Source: Ectobius pallidus (Eukaryota; Arthropoda; Insecta; Blattodea; Ectobiidae). Taken from it: a stretch of DNA of 64,000 bases. A program made the position numbers and the translations under genes. Position 1 is the first letter of the stretch; each line of letters starts with the position of its first letter. This document shows, piece after piece, positions 44,346 through 55,190 of the stretch. The notes under the pieces were generated by a model that did not search any database, was not told the origin of the DNA, and was given only the letters and a program-made list of their open reading frames with translations. The stretch is taken from assembly GCA_964059195.1 (NCBI GenBank), contig CAXKWD010000005.1, positions 92,207,882 through 92,271,881 on the forward strand, written 5' to 3'.

Positions 44346-46149
44346 TTCTAGTTAGTTCTCCATTCTGTATTCAGCTGAAATTACCCTGATAGCAGCAACG
44401 TATGACATGCCAGTGCACGCACCGTTTGATACACCATGTTCTCCCTCGATTGTAATATCTGCCCCAAGTGCAGAATGCACCTTATGAGCACAGCTGGTTT
44501 ACACAATTATAAAGACACATTAAAAAAAATCAGTGGTCATGTTCATATTATCTGAACTAGGGGTATTGACACTAGGTTGGTTCTTCTGTAATTTACTACA
44601 AAAGTCAGAATTCAAACGAAGTAGCAGTTTTTAAATTTACTTTTCTTTAAAACTGCTTTATTTTTCATTGAATTGAGAAGATTTGTGATTTCAACGTATG
44701 TTATTTGTACTGATTAATATGATATGAAGATGTCAGTATACTAACAATTAACTGAACATGCTATCGAAATGGAAGAAGCCACAAGTCATTCACATTCTCT
44801 TTCCAACTTTTCCTTTCCTTTTGCTAACTATCAAAGATTAATAGTTTTCACAAATCAACAGGGTGCTTAAGTGTATTTTTACATTTTTATACTGTATAAT
44901 GCTTTACATAATGTGTAATAGTTTACAACCATAATAACTTTACGTGTTTTGCAACATTTAATGTAAAACTCATTCTCCCAAATGATGTTAAACTTGTAGG
45001 CCTATACAAGATCAACCATTCATCCAGTGCGCTTGCAGAAAAACAGAAGACACCTTTCCACCTAATCCATGTCTAGGGAAGTACAAACCAAGCTCTGCTT
45101 ATCTACGTTATTAGATTACTCACACACACCTGCCTGTACTCAGACAGATTTATTGGGATTTGCTATTTCAGATTTTTCAGGTAAATGAGAATTTGTAAAT
45201 TTGTTCATTTTAAAATACATATGTAAAATTGAAATATTTATTAGATAATTGGTCATGTAGTGCATGACCTTAATAATGAGGAAGAAGACTAGTATTGTTT
45301 GGCTGTAAACACTACATAAGATTATGTAAGTGAGGTTTTTGATGAAGGGTAGGTCTGATTTATAAAATTTTTGTTGATTAACAGTCTTCCACATTCTCAA
45401 TTACTACAGTAAAATGGGATATTACATATATAGCATTCACTATCCATCATTTTGCTATTATAATAGAAATATAAGATCATCAAAAGCTGAAGATCATTTG
45501 CAAAACTAAGTAGGATTGGAAATGAAAAGCAGAAAGAACTCAAAGATATGGAAGAGAGAAAAGTAGAGGACTCAAAAAGAAGAGATTTTTTCCCTATTTA
45601 TTTACTAGATAACAAGCAAATATAATTTTTGCCTAGTTCATAGTTTTTTCATCAATAAGAATAGTATAAGTAAAAATATACTATTTCTATCATAAATACA
45701 AAAAATAAATAAAGTACCATAATATAATTATTCCAATATGCAAGGGATTTTGTTGATATCTGTAAATTATTGGAGAATTGTTGTAAATTATTGGAGATAC
45801 AGTATCTGTAAATTACTGAAGTCAAGACACAGGAAGAACGCTTGTCCATCCAATAAAGCAGGAATAGAATCCTGTCCAAGATGACAGGGAAGAATCTACT
45901 GTGGTCTTGTGAGTGATTGGAAGCAGAGCTTTTGAAACAAGAATATCTATGAGCTATCCGGAACTTGAACGTAACTAGTTTTTGGTCAACCAGTGAATAC
46001 TGCAGGCACTTTCAGCAGCCCTGGAAATATAGGGAGCACCCCAGACAGGATTAAACTATTGGCATGGAATGTATGACTGAGATATCCTACGAGTTTATGA
46101 TATTTAAAACTTGAATTAAAACTTGATATCAGCTACCATTAGACAGCGA
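44346..46149. other. Intergenic stretch, no feature recognised
   Basis: AT-rich; open frames at 45140-45400 and 45652-45879 are short and featureless. The right part (from about 45800) probably includes the 3' untranslated part of the minus-strand LINE that begins at 46150. Confidence 0.4.
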
Positions 46150-46601
46150 TTAGTTTCTAACATATTCATCATCTTCATTCACAAACATTTCATTTATACT
46201 GTATGGTGCTTTATCTAAAAGGCTATTAGTTAACCATCTCTTGAACTCATTTACTGGAAGATTAAGTATGTCTGTAGGTACCCAATTCAGTATTTTTTCA
46301 CCAAGGCCTATATAAGAACTCTTACATTTTGATAGTCTGAAAGGACATCTATCAATTTTATCTGCTCCTCTGGTTTGATATTGGTGTACATCACTGCGCT
46401 TCTTGAAGATTGATATATTTTCTCTACACCACACTGCTACACTTAAAATATAGAGACTCAGCACTGTCAATATTCTACCCTGTATGAAGTACCTTTTGCA
46501 ACTTTCTCTTGGACCAAGACTATAAAGAATCCTTATTGCTCTCTTTTGCTTAATAAACACTTCCTTAGTAGATGATGCATGTCCCCAGATTCTTATGCCA
46601 T
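46150..46601 (-). pseudogene. Minus-strand LINE, C-terminal piece of ORF2
   Basis: The frame reads KQKRAIRILYSLGPRESCKR, LSLYILSVAVWCRENISIFK, HQYQTRGADKIDR and ends in an ordinary stop. IRIWGHASSTKEVF precedes it and is typical of the end of jockey/CR1-type reverse transcriptases (the GIxxWG...QKRAIR region). The gene is cut at about 46602 by the Penelope-like insertion and continues at 48737. Confidence 0.8.
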
Positions 46602-48582
46602 CAACAAATTCACACGTCTGCAGGACAATAGGCGTTCCAGTACACCGTTGAAGCCCTTGTCCACGATTGTTAACCTGACGGACAAACCGCTAGACGCTGC
46701 CACGACTTCGGTCCTTTCTAAAGGCCTCAACTTTGCGCCAACTCCTAGGGACGTTCCAACCATTGGCATCATCAGTGGTATGGAGCAGGCAATAAAATCT
46801 TTGCCGGCGGAAATTGCCGATGAGATACGACAGGAAACAGTTTTGGCCCTTAAAAGGCCCGTTTTTCCAAAATCCAACTTGAGGAAGGAGGAACGAGCAG
46901 CACTAAGGACCTTACGCAATGACACCAACACAGTAGTCCTATCTGCCGACAAGGGAAATGCCACGGTGCTGATGCATGCCTTGGATTATGACAACAAGAT
47001 CCGAGAACTCCTGAACGACCCCACCTACAAACTCTTGAATCGCGATCCTACAGGTCCCATCGAACGCAAGACTGTGTCCTTGATTTCGAAGTCCACATTA
47101 CCGGATGACATAAAGAAAAGCGTGAAGCCGCATGGTGCAGTACCCCCTAGACTCTATGGTCTGCCTAAAGTTCACAAGACCGGGGTACCTCTACGACCCA
47201 TAGTCAGCGCCATAGGTTCTCCAACGTACCGGCTGGCTAAACACCTCTCCTGCTTATTAAAGCCGCTAGTGGGCAGTTGCCAACATCACGTCAAGAATTC
47301 CATGGAATTCATAAACACTATCAAGGACATCAGAATCAACGACGCAGATCTACTCGTCAGCTTCGATGTGGTCTCCTTATTTACAAGAGTGCCAATCGAA
47401 GACTCACTACAGCTGCTGACACCACACTTTAGCCCGGACGTAATCCAGCTCTTCCGGCATACATTGACTTCGACCTATTTTCTCTATCAGAACAATTACT
47501 ACGAGCAGACAGACGGAGTAGCTATGGGGTCGCCGCTATCACCGGCTATCGCTAACCTGTACATGGAACACTTTGAACACCAGGCTCTGGACACAGCACC
47601 TTTACAACCAGCTCACTTCTACAGATACGTTGATGATACGCTCATCATTTGGCCCCATGGACATGAAACACTACCGGACTTCCTGAATCACCTCAATAGC
47701 ATACATCCTAACATCACCTTCACCATGGAAATGGAAAAAGATGGCTGTCTTCCGTTTCTGGACATTTTAATCCAGAGGAAACCGGATGGAACTCTAGGAC
47801 ATAGAGTCTACAGGAAACCTACACACACCGATCTCTACCTTAACGGCAACAGTCACCACCACCCAGCCCAACGCAGGAGTGTCCTTCATACACTTACCAA
47901 CAGAGCTCTCGCCATCTCAGACACAGACAGCCTACCCGGGGAAATAAATCATCTTAAGAAGACCTTCAAACAGAATGGGTACCGGGACGCTGAAATCCGA
48001 CTGGCCCTGAAAAGGACCGGTTCTCAGGAAACCACCGACCAAAGAGAAAAGACTAGAACTGCCAACCTGCCATACTTTGGAAACCTGTCCAGGAAGCTAG
48101 AAAGGATTCTAATGAAACACCAGATCCGTACAGTGTCCATGCCACCCCCCAAAATTAAGAACCTCCTACGACCAGTGAAAGACAACATGGGACTTAGAAC
48201 TCCGGGTGTTTATCGCATCCCGTGTGAATGCGGTAAAGCCTACATCGGACAGACTTCACGCACAATTGAACAGCGCTGCAAAGAACACGAGAGATGCATT
48301 AGACTCTTCTACCCGGACAAATCAGCAGTTGCAGACCACACCATTAATTCTGGACCGGGCCACAGAATAGAATTTAAAAACACAACAGTACTCGCCAAGA
48401 CAACACGCTATTGGGACCAGATCATCAGAGAGGCAATTGAAATTAGACTGGAAGACACAAACTTCAACAGGGATGAAGGTTTCACTATTAACCAGGCCTG
48501 GTACAAATGCATTCAGGACCTGAAAGGTAAAAGGAACATCTTGGCCCGGAAAAGGACCGAAAACAGAACAGCTGCTCCCTGA
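46579..48582 (+). CDS. Penelope-like reverse transcriptase with GIY-YIG endonuclease
   Basis: This 667-codon frame is open from ATG 46579 to TGA. The first eight codons or so derive from the antisense of the LINE, so the true start is lost. Motifs in order: LSKGLNFAPTPRDVP (about residue 48), LSADKGNATVLM (about 128), YGLPKVHKTGVPLRPIVSAI (finger/palm), FDVVSLFTRVPI (motif A), GVAMGSPLSPAIANLYME (motif B), YVDDTLIIW (motif C, residues 350-358), FLDILIQR, and RKPTHTDLYLNGNSHHHPAQ. The C-terminal GVYRIPCECGKAYIGQTSRT (residues 543-562) is the GIY-YIG nuclease with the CxC of Penelope-type enzymes, followed by EHER. Such proteins copy RNA into the genome using nuclease-nicked DNA. The open frame and intact YVDD suggest a fairly young copy; its activity is unknown. 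Confidence 0.92.
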   Translation: MSPDSYAINKFTRLQDNRRSSTPLKPLSTIVNLTDKPLDAATTSVLSKGLNFAPTPRDVPTIGIISGMEQAIKSLPAEIADEIRQETVLALKRPVFPKSNLRKEERAALRTLRNDTNTVVLSADKGNATVLMHALDYDNKIRELLNDPTYKLLNRDPTGPIERKTVSLISKSTLPDDIKKSVKPHGAVPPRLYGLPKVHKTGVPLRPIVSAIGSPTYRLAKHLSCLLKPLVGSCQHHVKNSMEFINTIKDIRINDADLLVSFDVVSLFTRVPIEDSLQLLTPHFSPDVIQLFRHTLTSTYFLYQNNYYEQTDGVAMGSPLSPAIANLYMEHFEHQALDTAPLQPAHFYRYVDDTLIIWPHGHETLPDFLNHLNSIHPNITFTMEMEKDGCLPFLDILIQRKPDGTLGHRVYRKPTHTDLYLNGNSHHHPAQRRSVLHTLTNRALAISDTDSLPGEINHLKKTFKQNGYRDAEIRLALKRTGSQETTDQREKTRTANLPYFGNLSRKLERILMKHQIRTVSMPPPKIKNLLRPVKDNMGLRTPGVYRIPCECGKAYIGQTSRTIEQRCKEHERCIRLFYPDKSAVADHTINSGPGHRIEFKNTTVLAKTTRYWDQIIREAIEIRLEDTNFNRDEGFTINQAWYKCIQDLKGKRNILARKRTENRTAAP

Positions 48583-48736
48583 TTGGTCGACTCTGCCCAA
48601 CTCGAGTTGGTATATATTTCCCCTACATGTCAAAACTCGACACTTCAGATTCCCTGAGGATGGAGGCAGCGTCAGCCTCGGAAACGGACCACAACAAACT
48701 TCTCACCTGGCTGCAAACCCGAGAAGATTTTCTACG
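46602..48736 (+). mobile_element. Penelope-like retroelement, about 2.1 kb, inserted in a LINE
   Basis: The borders are where the minus-strand LINE coding is interrupted: after ...CTTATGCCAT near 46601 and before TAAACAGTTGTTG near 48737. The insert holds an open RT plus GIY-YIG frame and a 3' tail with CCCTGAGGATGGAGGC, AGCGTCA, GCCTCGGAAACG, a hammerhead-like arrangement as reported for Penelope-like elements. The 5' part is probably truncated because the N-terminal segment upstream of LSKGLNFAPTPRDVP is short. Confidence 0.85.
48640..48736 (+). ncRNA. Candidate hammerhead-ribozyme-like motif of the Penelope-like element
   Basis: CTGAGGA fits the CUGANGA box. GAGGC and GCCTC form a five-base stem around AGCGTCA, and GAAAC follows one base later. 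The GTC cleavage triplet after GAAAC is not clear (GAAACGGACC), so this copy may be degenerate. Hammerhead motifs in Penelope-like elements are known from the literature; this assignment is by eye. Confidence 0.45.
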
Positions 48737-49165
48737 TAAACAGTTGTTGTTAACACTTTGCTTGAGTCTACTCAAGAGATAGATAACTCTAGACAACTTG
48801 ATACATAGTTTTTGAGTGTGCGCTTTCCAGTCCAGTTTTGTGTCCATGTAAATACCTAAACGTTTAACACTGTCATTCTCATTAATACCATTGTCTCTAA
48901 TCAGACCAAAATTGTAATGAATTGTCTTATCATTATTAAGTTTAAGACCATTGGTGACAAACCACTTTTGAGCCATATCAAACATAGTTTTGGCCTGATT
49001 GTCAACAACATCATAGGAAACTGCACTCGTCAATAGAGTTGTATCATTGGCGTAGATTATACTTTTGCCTGATATATTGTGAGGCAAATCATTGATTACT
49101 AAATACCAGGAAAAGAAGAGGCCCTATAACGGAACCTTGTGTGTTAACAGGGAGAATTGTTAATT
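48737..49165 (-). pseudogene. Minus-strand LINE, reverse transcriptase piece
   Basis: Reading from 49165 down: a VNTQGSVIGPLLF box (normally PQGSVLGPLLF), INDLPHN, then IIYANDTTLLTSA, the catalytic box with Asn in place of the first Asp (normally YADD), then GLKLNNDKT, RLGIYMDTKLDWKAHTQKLC and SRLKQSVNNNCLR. The order is that of a jockey/CR1-like RT. It continues in 46150-46601 across the Penelope-like insertion. The changed catalytic box and broken gene show a dead copy. Confidence 0.85.
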
Positions 49166-49365
49166 AATCTTTTTTTATTATGGTTTCTCAAGTTGAATAT
49201 TTGTATTGAATTTGAAATAATACCTAGGTTCAGGGGCATATCCAAGATTTTTTTCGGGATGGGCTGTAATAAGCCTAACACTAATGTCACTAGGGCTCAG
49301 AATACCTGAAAAATTACCTAAAATTTATGAAAATATGACTTGAAAAAGACTTAATATTTCTAAGA

Positions 49366-51090
49366 AGAAGAAGCAGTCAGAAGAATTGCAGTCGACACAG
49401 CACCTGGTCCTGACCATGTTCTTTTGAGAGCTGTAAAAGATGACACTTGCTATGAGATCATAGCACTAATTGCTACAACAATGGCAGCCCGCAATCTTGT
49501 TCCGGATTGTTTAAGAAGAGCAAGAACAATACTAATCTTCAAAGGTGGTGATAAGACAGACCTGGCCAATTGGAGACCTATTACCATCTGCTCGATTGTA
49601 AGAAGAATCATTGAGCGTGTGCTTGATAGAAGACTTCAAATGTATGTATCGTTTTGTGAACATCAGCGAGGGTTTACTAACTCCCCTGGCACACATATTA
49701 ACACGTCTATTTTGGAATCTCTTCTCACGTCAGTTAAGAAACGTAAAACAAACCTTGCCTTGATCTTCTTAGACATTAGCAAGGCATTTGATAATATTGG
49801 ACATGGCCATCTTGAGAAAAGTCTCTCATCACTTAATATACCATCTAAATTATCAAAACTTATAGTTTCTTTGCAAATAAATAACATTACGCTGATATGG
49901 ACTAACAATCAAAAGACCAAGCCCATTTCAATAAAAAGAGGAGTGTTACAAGGATCGCCTCTGTCACCTACTTTGTACAATCTAGTGACAGACCATATCC
50001 TACATGAACTGTCTTCCAATGAAAATGCTGAGGATTTTGGTTATTCTATACTGCCAGGTCTCCCTAATATAACTGTCATGGGATTTGCAGATGATACTTT
50101 AATAGTAGGCAATAATGAAGAATCTGCCAAGAAACTTGCCGATATAGCCATTCAAAGGTTTCTTGAAATAGGCTTGGCTATTAATATGCGTAAATCAAAA
50201 TCTATTTCAATTACTAAAGGCACTATAAAGTATGATGATTTCGTTCTAGACTCTGGACAAGTCATTCCTTCAATTGCACCTGATGAGACTATCCGCTATT
50301 TGGGTGTCAACTATCATCATACAACGGTTTTTGACCCAAAAGCAGCGATGAAGGATCTTAAAAATAAATTTGATGCCTTAGCTTCCTCCTCTTTATTACA
50401 ACCATACCAGAAATTTAACATCTTGATGGAAGTGTTGAGGAACAGTCGCCATCACAAGATCCGAACATTAATTTCAAATGCTCTGTGGGAAAATCATCAT
50501 CAAGTAGCTGAAGAGGTCTACAGCGTTTCTGAAGGTGGCTCTTCTAGAAGAATTGACATCGTCGCCATTCCACCAGGCTCAACCAATGGATATGTAATCG
50601 ATCCTACAGTCAGGTTTGAAACAAGTAGCACCCAACCTGCAGAAGTTCATGCTGAAAAATGTCGTATCTACGAACCCACCATCGCATACTACAAAGGAAA
50701 ATACTCCCTTTCTTCTATTACCATCTTTGGCCTGATGGTGGGTGCAAGAGGGACAATTCCTTCATTCTTTGTAGATTTCTGCAGATTCTTCCGTCTGAAC
50801 AGCATTTTAATAAAAGAAGTGTCTCTGACAGCCCTGAAAGGTTCCCTCTCTATACTCAGGAATCACTTATATTCCTAAATTGTATATATTTGTCTTCAAT
50901 TTTATTTTTTTTCTTGTTTCATAAGTTTTCTTGATATATGTGAGTTTTCCTTAATGTCTATTGTAAATGCTTGTAAACACTTCTTTGTGGTGCAAATCAT
51001 TTTCTTTTATATTACGCTCCTTCTTAGGGCAACCCTTAACTGAGGGAAGCTGAATGTAAATAAACATTAATATATATACTACGCCAATAT
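49366..51090 (+). mobile_element. R2-like LINE fragment, 5'-truncated and internally deleted
   Basis: Coding begins abruptly at about 49366 (VRRIAVDTAPGPD) and the 3' untranslated part runs to an AATAAACATTAATATATA tail near 51080. No target duplication was found. The coding part is described separately. Confidence 0.75.
49424..50878 (+). CDS. R2-like reverse transcriptase fused to C-terminal endonuclease part
   Basis: The 484-codon frame is open. RT motifs: ILIFKGGDKTDLANWRPITI (motif 1), FCEHQRGFTNSPGTHIN, ALIFLDISKAFDNIGH (motif A), VLQGSPLSPTLYNLV (motif B, with GSPLSPT), FADDTLIVG (motif C, residues 221-229), INMRKSKSISI and IRYLGVNY. At about residue 335 it jumps to the far C-terminus: SRRIDIVAIPPGSTNGYVID then PTVRFE, the restriction-like (PD-D/E-XK type) endonuclease of the R2/NeSL branch. 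The RT thumb, CCHC finger and linker are missing, so the copy is internally deleted yet still in frame. It is probably not functional for retrotransposition. Confidence 0.85.
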   Translation: MRAVKDDTCYEIIALIATTMAARNLVPDCLRRARTILIFKGGDKTDLANWRPITICSIVRRIIERVLDRRLQMYVSFCEHQRGFTNSPGTHINTSILESLLTSVKKRKTNLALIFLDISKAFDNIGHGHLEKSLSSLNIPSKLSKLIVSLQINNITLIWTNNQKTKPISIKRGVLQGSPLSPTLYNLVTDHILHELSSNENAEDFGYSILPGLPNITVMGFADDTLIVGNNEESAKKLADIAIQRFLEIGLAINMRKSKSISITKGTIKYDDFVLDSGQVIPSIAPDETIRYLGVNYHHTTVFDPKAAMKDLKNKFDALASSSLLQPYQKFNILMEVLRNSRHHKIRTLISNALWENHHQVAEEVYSVSEGGSSRRIDIVAIPPGSTNGYVIDPTVRFETSSTQPAEVHAEKCRIYEPTIAYYKGKYSLSSITIFGLMVGARGTIPSFFVDFCRFFRLNSILIKEVSLTALKGSLSILRNHLYS

Positions 51091-52430
51091 TATGTTTTCT
51101 ATTATTGTTGTGCTTACTACATTAAATATTAATGAATGCCTCATAGCTAAAGAATTAAGATAGCTTTGTGTGTAATGTTGGAAAAGCTCATTCTGAAGAC
51201 AAAATAGGGAAAAATTCAAGGAAAGAATGAACATTTTCTAAAATATGACTAGTAAAGAATAAGATACTGAAAAATGTAACATAAAAGTAAGCTATTTTGT
51301 TCATTTTGAGGCGAGACGAAATTATACTATATCCTGCATTGTTTGTGATGTCTCAGAAAAAAGATGATATTTCATCAACTTCCGAGCCCTAATTACCACA
51401 CACAATTATAATGAATCATCCATCACACATCAGAATAACATAACTTAACTATATAATGCTCAAAGAAAGAAAGAAAGGTTTGTTTGTTGATGTGTACATC
51501 ACAGTCATACCTTAATCTATAATAAAGGCATTAAAAGTTGAGTGTTATAACAAAATTGGGAAATTTATCAAGCACCATTTCAACACTGCTCATTCTGCCG
51601 CTTATATACCCAAGATGCAGTACTGCCAGCTTCATCCACTAGTAGCTGAGCAAGCTAAGTGCTAACTATTTGTTCATAACTTTATGCCAGCTTGAGCCCC
51701 TTAGGTAAAAATTTGATGTTAGGCTAAATTTTCTTCATACTGGCAAAGTAGTGTTGGCATTTATATTTTACAATTCGCCTTTTAAATTTTATGAGTCATG
51801 ATGTGCAATTAATCTGTCTACTATCTGAGAAATTAAAGTGCCCTTATGTGCAACATATTAGCACGTTTTGGGGGGAGAGGTTGTAGCCCCCTCAACCCCT
51901 TCTGAATATGCCCTGCCTAGGTTTACATAACATAACGTTGCTTTCCCCCAGAAATGGATAATCAGGCTTCATTTATCAAGTCTATTTCAGAACGGTCCCT
52001 TATGTTAATACATATTTTTTCTTTTTTGCATCTGATCTTAATTTTTTAAAATTCCCACCTCCAGAATCATAAACATATTTATATCACGCACTTCCTTTAC
52101 CACGTTTCGTTTAATGACAGCGATTAAGGACTATTCACAAACAGTCATTTTATTTTTATGGTTTTTAGAGCATTAGCTCTTAGAGAAAATGTTTGTGTTT
52201 TCATTCCCCATTCTCTCTCTCTTTTTTTTCCCCATTTTGTAAATGTCAAGTGACACTTGCGTAATCCGTTCGCTTGTTCTCCATGTCAAATGGCAGTACT
52301 TCAATATTATTAAAGAAAACGTCGCAACTTAAATAAATTCAAGTTCATAAGGCGATTACTTAAATAGGTTATAGATTGCTTGTTCTATCGATTTACTTTG
52401 TCCTTATGTAAGTGTTTTATTTTTCTTGGT
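51091..52430. other. Intergenic stretch upstream of Osbp
   Basis: No gene recognised. It contains a pyrimidine-rich tract near 52210 (TCTCTCTCTTTTTTTTCCCC) and AT-rich sequence. Confidence 0.5.
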
Positions 52431-52555
52431 TTATGTGTACATATATATACATCATATGTTGCGGCGATGTAGTAACAGCTGCCATCTTGAAAATGGTGGT
52501 TTGTGGGACGTGGATGTGAGTTAAATTTCTGTATATTTTACAAACTTTGGCCAAA
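52431..52555 (+). promoter_or_regulatory. Probable Osbp promoter and 5' UTR
   Basis: Upstream of the start codon the sequence GCTGCCATCTTGAAAATGG is, on the minus strand, CAAGATGGCAGC, close to the YY1-type element (CAAGATGGCGGC) found near starts of housekeeping genes. A TATATATAC at about 52442 is also present. The start codon context is CAAAATGA. The transcription start cannot be fixed from sequence alone. Confidence 0.5.
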
Positions 52556-52683
52556 ATGACGGAAGGAAAAGTTTCGAACAGCGAAGCCGAAATGAAAGGC
52601 TGGCTGTTTAAATGGACGAATTATTTAAAGGGATACCAAAGACGCTGGTTCGTGCTGTCGAATGGTCTCCTGTCGTATTACAG
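52556..52683 (+). CDS. Oxysterol-binding protein, exon 1 (start of PH domain)
   Basis: ATG at 52556 opens 42 codons plus two bases before the donor GTGAGT. After a short leader ([13 protein letters not shown]) comes [20 protein letters not shown] then LSNGLLSYY, almost identical to the first beta strands of the PH domain of animal OSBP. OSBP is a cytosolic lipid-transfer protein at ER-Golgi contacts: the PH domain binds PI4P and ARF1 on the trans-Golgi, an FFAT motif binds VAP on the ER, and the C-terminal ORD exchanges cholesterol for PI4P. Only the first exon is in the window; the rest must lie beyond 64000. The upstream neighbour is the same-strand fission regulator gene; there is no sign of functional linkage. 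Confidence 0.95.
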
Positions 52684-53042
52684 GTGAGTTTTTACCGCTT
52701 ATTAAAAGGCAAAATGTTAGTAGTTTTAATCTAACTTTGTTATTTAACACTGAATTTAACAGGTGGTACATGTAAACATATACGATTTAATGTTATTTGC
52801 TGCCATTAGGTAAGGAATCTAGGCCTTAAGCTTATTGTCAGTCTTTAACCTATGCCATTCATTATCAAAGGACGAATTTTGACAATTAAGTTACATCTTG
52901 TGATTTTACTGTACCCCTTTTTTCTGTGGTTTGCATGATGTGAGGGTAGTATTAGAAAAGATTTAACACCTTTATTCCAGTTCTAGCTCTTGTGTTGTAG
53001 GGTTGCACTCTCTTTCATAATTATGTCATGCTCCGTACAAAT

Positions 53043-53446
53043 CAGGGTTTATTCTAGGGCCGAATATTCAGGGGGGTCCAAACTGTCTATCCGCCGGCGT
53101 CGGCGGGCTGGTCGGACCGAGTAAGTATAGTGGTAGCATGATATTGAGCTCACACTTATTATTAAAGAACTAACTCTGCTCGATCCCCCGCCATTTCCAG
53201 CCGTTCAAATAGACAATTTTGGCTGCCCCCACTTTCCCGTGCTCACCTTACCATCCGCTACTATAGAGGCAGCTTATTAGGTTTGCATGTTGTTCAGTTA
53301 CAAATCTCAATGGTAGTGCATAGTTCTGATAATCTTCAAAATACTGAGCAGTTTTGTTGTTGTTCTTTTTCATTTTAGAATAGGCTATCAGTGCCACAGT
53401 AACTTATTGTATGTATTTTTATATGATACACGTAGAATAAACCCTG
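53043..53446. repeat. 404-bp segment with 14-bp inverted ends
   Basis: CAGGGTTTATTCTA on the left and TAGAATAAACCCTG on the right. The CAGGG start suggests hAT, but the flanks (GTACAAAT and ACAGTGTC) do not match, so it may be an old element with decayed target sites or a coincidence. Confidence 0.5.
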
Positions 53447-54330
53447 ACAGTGTCACAGTATGATTTCGCAGTGCATGGTCTACATCGCCTATTCTGCTCT
53501 GTTACTGGCAAGGAGAACGCAATTCTCATATAGATATGTGTCAGAATGTATGCAAACTTTGAAGTTCTGCAGCATATGTTTTGCTTCAAATATATTTCTT
53601 TTGTTTGTTTTTTTTTGTTTACATCAATATTCATTTCACTGTATTCTATAAGGCTATGACTTGCACTTAACGCTGATAGCTGTATGCCTCTGAAAAATGA
53701 ATGCTTATAAACTGCTTTGATATGAATTTCTAGAAAATTTAGAGACTCAGTAGGCTTACATCATTCATAGATACATTAGGTGTGCTGTACACTGTTGTTT
53801 TCCCATATTTTAACAATATTATTAAGATCTAAATTTTACTCAGATAATTAGGCTATACAAGAACATTTTTTCAAATCGTACGGGAAAACATGGAAGCTTG
53901 CTAGCATAACTCCTGCCAGATGGCCAGATGTCTGTACACCTCTGTGCAATGCTTGTGTTCTCGGTATTTGTACTTAGAACACAATAGGAGTGCACAAATG
54001 TGAATTGACAGGAGAAGGAAACGAGAATAACATTTTCTGAATGCACAGGCTACGTGAATTGACAGGAGAAGGCAATGGAAAAACCACTCCTGAGAAAAAC
54101 TGCCTTGTAAATCCATTGGCTTACCAGGAGTCTAGTCAGACTCAAAAGACAACTGCTACTACTAATACCTAGCTCATAATAGATGTTGAATATTTTCTCT
54201 ATTTGGTGACACACATGCAGGCTGGGTAATTGAACAGGTGATTCACTACGAAGTCTTGTAGTTAGCCTAATACTGTTAATAATAATATTAATAGTACGGT
54301 ACTGGTAAGTCATTAATAAATGATCTATAC

Positions 54331-54588
54331 CAGCGTTTCTCAACCTTTTTGAACCCGAGGACCTCTAAAATGTCTAAAAAATTTTACGGACCCCTAATTT
54401 TACATCTCATTTTTAAAAGAAGGATGTTCTTGGGTATTAATTATAGGTTATTATAACGAAATATGTGAAAAAAGTTTACTTCTTTACTTTCCACTTGCTT
54501 TATGACATTTTTAAATTATGTCTGTGGACCAACTGCACCATCATCGCGGACCACCGGTGGTCCGTGGATCATAGGCTGAGAAACGCTG
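54331..54588. mobile_element. Short non-autonomous hAT element, perfect 8-bp target duplication
   Basis: Left CAGCGTTTCTCAACCTTTTT, right (inverted) GGCTGAGAAACGCTG; flanks ATCTATAC at 54323-54330 and 54589-54596 are identical. The CAGNGTTTCTCAACC-type end is widespread among animal hAT MITEs. No coding capacity. Confidence 0.93.
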
Positions 54589-54639
54589 ATCTATACAATA
54601 CTAAAAGCATCTTAAAATGTGTAAGTAAGCATACTCCTC

Positions 54640-55190
54640 GGAGACCCTTTGGTCTAGAGGTCTCTGTCTGAAAATTTCATCCTGATAGCACAGTCGGTTT
54701 GGTCATTTTTTTTGTGCTGCAGTCATGTAGGCTATCCATGGTATGGATAGTGTTTTTCCATGATGTTTATAATTTTCTTTCTGTAGCCCTTACACTGCCT
54801 CCTGTCACCTGCAAGGTTATCCGGCCCATGTTTTAGAGCTCACCCCTGATTCAACCAATCAGAAGGCGTGCTGTTAGAAAGTTACGTCGGAAGTTTGGAG
54901 CAAATAGCCAATCAGAACCCTTCTTATGAAGACAGCCTCAGTCTTTGCAAGCATGCAATCGCAGTGGGTCGCATAAGAAAGCCATTCTGTTCAGATTGCA
55001 ATTTACGTGTTACAGTCGGTTCGGTCAAAATTTAATTTTTATTTAGGTTAAAGCTATTTGTTGTGCTTTATGCAGTGCTGTACAGTCATGGTATAGGTTG
55101 CATACAACATATTCTTAGTGGCATTGTTACTAAGTTCTAGCATTGTGAACACATCGATAAATCCTGTTTTGGAACTTTAGTGTTGTATCA
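54640..55190 (+). repeat. Dispersed repeat family R2, + copy
   Basis: Contains CTTTGGTCTAGAGGTCTCTG, AGCAAATAGCCAATCAGAAC, GCAAGCATGCAATCGCAGTG and GCATACAACATATTC in the order seen, reversed, at 28570-29060. Relative to that copy this one has extra sequence around 54720-54840. Confidence 0.7.

Noticed and set aside
46579..46601. ATG of the Penelope-like frame as true start codon
   Set aside because: These bases derive from the antisense of the interrupted LINE, so the ATG is accidental and the natural start is lost.
46593..46964. Minus-strand frame opposite the Penelope-like RT
   Set aside because: Shadow of the RT gene; no motifs of its own.
53043..53446. hAT insertion with CAGGG ends
   Set aside because: The inverted ends are real, but the flanking eight bases do not match, so a mobile element call was not made with confidence.
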